A DNA stretch of 9,286 nucleotides from an uncultured Acidobacteriota bacterium (GTDB lineage: Bacteria > Acidobacteriota > Vicinamibacteria > Vicinamibacterales > UBA8438). Positions 6,538 to 9,286 of the stretch are shown here, one piece after another. The notes under the pieces were generated by a model. That model did no database searches. It was not told where the DNA came from and saw only the letters and a list, made by a program, of their open reading frames with translations. Location of the stretch: NCBI GenBank assembly GCA_913043805.1, contig CAJWMX010000079.1, positions 1-9,286 on the forward strand, in the 5' to 3' direction. The position numbers and the translations under genes were made by a program. Numbering within the stretch: position 1 is the first letter of the stretch; every line of letters starts with the position of its first letter.

Positions 6538-7353
6538 TCAGGTGGCAAGCGAGACCGGCTGGTCGAGGGTGGCGGCCACCTCTGCGCGCAGTTCCGCCAC
6601 CGGGTTGAGGCGACGGTCCAGGAGATGTCTGCCGGCCACGTTGCCCAACGCCTTCAGCATCGATTGCTTGACCCCCGGATGCTCGCGCTCCAGGTCGACG
6701 AGCAACCGTTTGACCCGCTGGCGCTGCAGGCTCATGTCCCCGCAGGCCGAACAGCAGCAGCCGATGATGGGCAGCCCCACCTCGTCGGTGTACTGACGTG
6801 CCTCCTCCTCGGCCACGTAGACGAGCGGGCGGATCACCACATGCTGACGATCGTCGGAGACCAGCCGCGCCGGCATCGCCTTGAGAGCGCCGGCAAAGAA
6901 CAGGTTCAGCAACAACGTTTCGATAAAGTCGTCGGCATGATGGCCAAGCGCGATCTTCGTCGCCCCGACCTCACTGGCGACCCGGTAGAGCACGCCTCGT
7001 CTCAGCCGCGCGCAGAGCGAACAGGGCGTCGCCTGCGCGTCGAGCTTGTCATCGAGGATCGCGCCGATCGTGGTGTGCTCGATCTGCAGCTCCCAGACTC
7101 GCTCCTCGCAAATTCTAGCAATCGTGTCGTGCCGGTAGTCGCGGTACCCCGAATCGACGTTGACGGCCACAAGTGTGAAGTCGATCGGGGCCCGTCGACG
7201 CAACGCGTCCAGCAGTTGCATCAACGCCCAGCTGTCCTTGCCTCCCGACAACCCCACCATCACCCTGTCGCCGTCTTCGATCAGATCGAAGTCGACGATG
7301 GCGCGGGTGACTTTCCGGGCCAGCTTCTTCTCGAATGCGCTCGCGTAGGCCAT
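6538..7353 (-). CDS. ttcA: tRNA 2-thiocytidine biosynthesis protein TtcA
   Basis: TtcA thiolates cytidine 32 of certain tRNAs using ATP and a [4Fe-4S] cluster. The 271-residue product has the PP-loop SGGKDS (36-41), the cluster ligands CSLCARLRRG (Cys111, Cys114), HHADDFIETLLLN (138-150), and a third ligand region GCCCSACGD (198-206), where Cys204 aligns with the single Cys of E. coli TtcA. The extra consecutive cysteines 199-201 are unusual compared with E. coli. I chose the ATG at 7351-7353 because family homology begins there and because the longer in-frame extension (to 7536) would overlap the glycosyltransferase gene. There is no clear Shine-Dalgarno; the start lies 10 nt after the upstream stop, so translation is probably coupled. 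Confidence 0.94.
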   Translation of the reverse strand: MAYASAFEKKLARKVTRAIVDFDLIEDGDRVMVGLSGGKDSWALMQLLDALRRRAPIDFTLVAVNVDSGYRDYRHDTIARICEERVWELQIEHTTIGAILDDKLDAQATPCSLCARLRRGVLYRVASEVGATKIALGHHADDFIETLLLNLFFAGALKAMPARLVSDDRQHVVIRPLVYVAEEEARQYTDEVGLPIIGCCCSACGDMSLQRQRVKRLLVDLEREHPGVKQSMLKALGNVAGRHLLDRRLNPVAELRAEVAATLDQPVSLAT

Positions 7354-7363
7354 CGTCGTCAGT

Positions 7364-8413
7364 TTACCGGAGGTCGGCCAGGAGCCGGGGCAGGGTCCGC
7401 TCCCAGGTGTACTCGGCCGCCCGCTGGCTCGCGGCGGTCCCGAGGCGTTCGGCCTCGTCCGAATCGTCAGCCAGGCGGCGGCACGCCTCACCCACCGCCT
7501 CGGCGGTGGGTTCGACGACGAATCCATGAGTACCATGGTCGACTAGCTCCGCCGGCCCTCCGCTGTCGGTGCAGGTCAGCACCGCCTTGCCCGATTGAAA
7601 CGCCTCGAGGGTGAGCAGGCCGTAGTCCTCTGCCGCCGTCAGGTAGCAGACCGCCCGGCAGCGCGCCAGATGGTCGACGAGCGCGGCCTCATCGATCGCC
7701 CCCACCAGCTCGACCCGGTCGCCAAGCCCCAGCTCCCGCTGCCGAGCTTCGAGTGCCGACCGCTGGTCGCCGTCACCCGCGATCACGCAACGGACCCCCG
7801 ACGCGACCGGCTGCGCCAATGCCTCGAGCAGCAGCTCTACCCGCTTGAGCGGCGACAGGCGACAGGCGACGAAGAGATAGTCGCCATAGCCGTCGCACCG
7901 ATACGGCCGGGGCGGCGGTGGCGGGTACAACACTTCGGAGGGAATCCGTCCCCAGGTCGACAGACGCGCTTGAATCGTCTTCGACTGCGCGAACAGCGTG
8001 CGCACATTGCGCGTCAGCAGGTAGGTATCGGTCGCGTGGATCAGCCGTCGGCGCGCCCGCTCCTTGAGCCGCCCCTTCCAGGACAGCGCCGCCTCGAACC
8101 GGGGCCACTGGTCGTAGTACTCCCGCATCCGGTGGTTAATCCAGCAGACGTGCGACGGGTGTCGCACCGCATAGCTCGGGAAGCGGAAGCTGACCACATG
8201 ATCGATCGGCCGACCGTCGTGGGCCATGCCGACATCGGTCAGCCAGGTCGACAGATACGCGGCTCCCTGACGACCGAACCGATTCTGGGGCGTGCGGACC
8301 ACGGTGGCGTCGTGACCCGCCTCTCGAAGCGCGCGGACCAGGCCATGCGCGATGACGAGGTGCCCGCCTTCGGCAAACAGCGGGTGCGACGTGACCACGG
8401 CGACCCTAGCCAT
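7364..8413 (-). CDS. GT4-type (GT-B fold) glycosyltransferase
   Basis: Transfers a sugar from an activated donor, probably to a lipid-linked or surface glycan; donor and acceptor cannot be read from the sequence. The 349-residue product has an N-terminal Rossmann start with a glycine loop (VTSHPLFAEGGHL, 8-19). Its C-terminal GT4 domain shows CRLSPLKRVELLLEAL (184-199, donor-phosphate Arg/Lys), AGDGDQR (212-218), the EX7E motif EDYGLLTLE (262-270) and DSGGPAELV (283-291). A run of five prolines (164-168) marks the interdomain linker. No signal peptide, so it is cytoplasmic or peripheral. ATG 8411-8413 has AGAGG 5 nt upstream (8419-8423). It follows the partial membrane protein by 33 nt, and the two probably work in the same glycan pathway. 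Confidence 0.9.
   Translation of the reverse strand: MARVAVVTSHPLFAEGGHLVIAHGLVRALREAGHDATVVRTPQNRFGRQGAAYLSTWLTDVGMAHDGRPIDHVVSFRFPSYAVRHPSHVCWINHRMREYYDQWPRFEAALSWKGRLKERARRRLIHATDTYLLTRNVRTLFAQSKTIQARLSTWGRIPSEVLYPPPPPRPYRCDGYGDYLFVACRLSPLKRVELLLEALAQPVASGVRCVIAGDGDQRSALEARQRELGLGDRVELVGAIDEAALVDHLARCRAVCYLTAAEDYGLLTLEAFQSGKAVLTCTDSGGPAELVDHGTHGFVVEPTAEAVGEACRRLADDSDEAERLGTAASQRAAEYTWERTLPRLLADLR
7851..7871 (-). repeat. Three-copy 7-bp tandem repeat inside the glycosyltransferase gene
   Basis: GGCGACA is repeated at 7851-7857 and 7858-7864, with a third copy differing in the last base (7865-7871). It encodes the VACRLSP donor-site segment. Because the unit is not a multiple of three, copy-number change would shift the frame. 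Confidence 0.6.
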
Positions 8414-8446
8414 GGGCGCCTCTCATCTCCCCCGCCGGTCCGGGCC

Positions 8447-9286
8447 TCACTCAGGCACCTCCACCGCGTCCAGTGAGATCGCCGCCCCCAGAAACCGGCC
8501 GTCAGTCGAAACGCCGTCGAGCAACCGCGGCACGAACCCGTCCTCCACCGAGACACGCAGCAGATACGCCCAACTGTCCCGAGAGTACACGCCGGTTGGC
8601 GAAAGCGTCACGCTCCCTTCCACGTCGGGCTCGAGCGGCAGGGTCGCGCTGGCGCGGCCCATCCGAACCGACACCTGGTTGGCCACTGGCGAGAGCGCCG
8701 TCAGAGTGACCGACTCGAGTTCGAGCCGGTTTCGCACGATGATGTGGGCTTGCTCGCCTCCACCGGTAATCCAGATTCCGGGGGACTCGGGCAGCCAGGC
8801 GTTGTAGTCCAGGAAGTACAACTGGACCCGCGGGTCGTTGCTGTGCAACACGCGGGCTCGTGGACCATCCAGGTTGATCGGCAGATCCCGCACCATCGTC
8901 AGCTCGACCGGCAGAAGCCGTAGCGCTCCCTGCGCCGGCGCCAGATACGACTCCCTCGCCGAGACGAACGGGTTGATCAGGATCTGGCCGATGAAGAGCA
9001 TGCCTCCCAGTAGCGCCACCATGGTCGGGGCGAACCCCCTCATGGCGGGCGTCAGGAAGAAGAACAGCGCGTAGGTGGCCAGGTAGTACCGATTCCCGGT
9101 GGGTCCGCCTCCGCCCGACCAGGTGAAGGGCATGTAGAGCGCGAGCCCGACCGCGGAGACGACGGTGGTCGCCAGCGCGACCCACTGCCAGGAGCGCGCC
9201 CTCGCCCGGGCGCGCCAGAACAGCAGCGTGGCCACCACCGCAGGAAACAGGAACGGCACGAAGCCGAAGTGGCGGCCGACCAGGAA
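8447..9286 (-). CDS. Polytopic membrane protein, probable GT-C-like glycosyltransferase (5' end outside window)
   Basis: Only the C-terminal 280 residues are present; the frame is open to the window edge, so an internal GTG at 9257-9259 is not the true start. The visible part opens with GRHFGFVPFLFPAVVATLLFW, a membrane span with a GRH motif. Further spans follow, near residues 36-58, 69-86 and 89-111, with a glycine-rich GGGGPTGNRYYLATY between them. From about residue 115 to the end there are no spans; this part is beta-rich and probably a periplasmic domain. The architecture resembles large uncharacterised membrane proteins of the GT-C/PMT type that use polyprenyl-phosphate sugars, which fits the adjoining GT4 gene. 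This is resemblance from memory; the catalytic N-terminus cannot be checked here. Confidence 0.6.
   Translation of the reverse strand, partial: FLVGRHFGFVPFLFPAVVATLLFWRARARARSWQWVALATTVVSAVGLALYMPFTWSGGGGPTGNRYYLATYALFFFLTPAMRGFAPTMVALLGGMLFIGQILINPFVSARESYLAPAQGALRLLPVELTMVRDLPINLDGPRARVLHSNDPRVQLYFLDYNAWLPESPGIWITGGGEQAHIIVRNRLELESVTLTALSPVANQVSVRMGRASATLPLEPDVEGSVTLSPTGVYSRDSWAYLLRVSVEDGFVPRLLDGVSTDGRFLGAAISLDAVEVPE

Noticed and set aside
7354..7536. N-terminal extension of TtcA to an upstream in-frame start
   Set aside because: The extra 61 residues are low-complexity and overlap the end of the GT4 gene; TtcA homology begins at the ATG at 7351-7353.
6478..7614. 378-codon plus-strand frame opposite ttcA
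   Set aside because: Antisense to TtcA and the GT4 gene; no domain recognised.

Overview
The window is a dense bacterial gene cluster in which every supported gene lies on the minus strand. Read in the direction of transcription (from high to low coordinates), the order is: C-terminal part of a polytopic membrane protein (probable GT-C type), a GT4 glycosyltransferase, ttcA, dtd, a CPBP-family membrane protease homologue, an outer-membrane beta-barrel protein, dapF, an interrupted radC, larC and metG (which runs off the low end). The DNA is GC-rich. A secreted beta-barrel protein and a DapF homologue point to a Gram-negative organism. The style of MetRS, Dtd and DapF suggests Gemmatimonadota or a neighbouring phylum, but that is recognition from memory and not proof.

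Layout: 8447-9286 and 7364-8413 look like surface-glycan or lipid-linked sugar functions. 6538-7353 (tRNA 2-thiocytidine synthesis) and 6026-6475 (D-aminoacyl-tRNA editing) are translation-quality genes. 5370-6017 and 4634-5473 are membrane/envelope genes whose reading frames overlap by 104 nt. 3808-4596 is a DapF homologue. The only sizeable non-coding gap is 3669-3807 (139 nt). It holds a weak terminator-like hairpin and a near-perfect 47-nt inverted repeat that ends one base before the radC start. Downstream, radC, larC and metG are packed with 2-nt and minus 1-nt spacing and are probably co-transcribed.

No complete new system (phage, CRISPR, defence island, transposon) is visible. The most interesting signals are at residue level. 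DapF has serine at both positions of the catalytic cysteine pair. RadC has an in-frame amber codon at position 34 and has also lost two residues of its JAMM metal motif. The radC start codon abuts a very stable hairpin. MetG seems to carry a relic start (Shine-Dalgarno plus ATG) exactly at the junction between the synthetase body and its C-terminal tRNA-binding domain. LarC, the nickel-pincer cofactor enzyme, is one unbroken frame, without other lar genes in view.

The many long plus-strand reading frames opposite metG, larC, dapF and ttcA are explained as high-GC antisense shadows.
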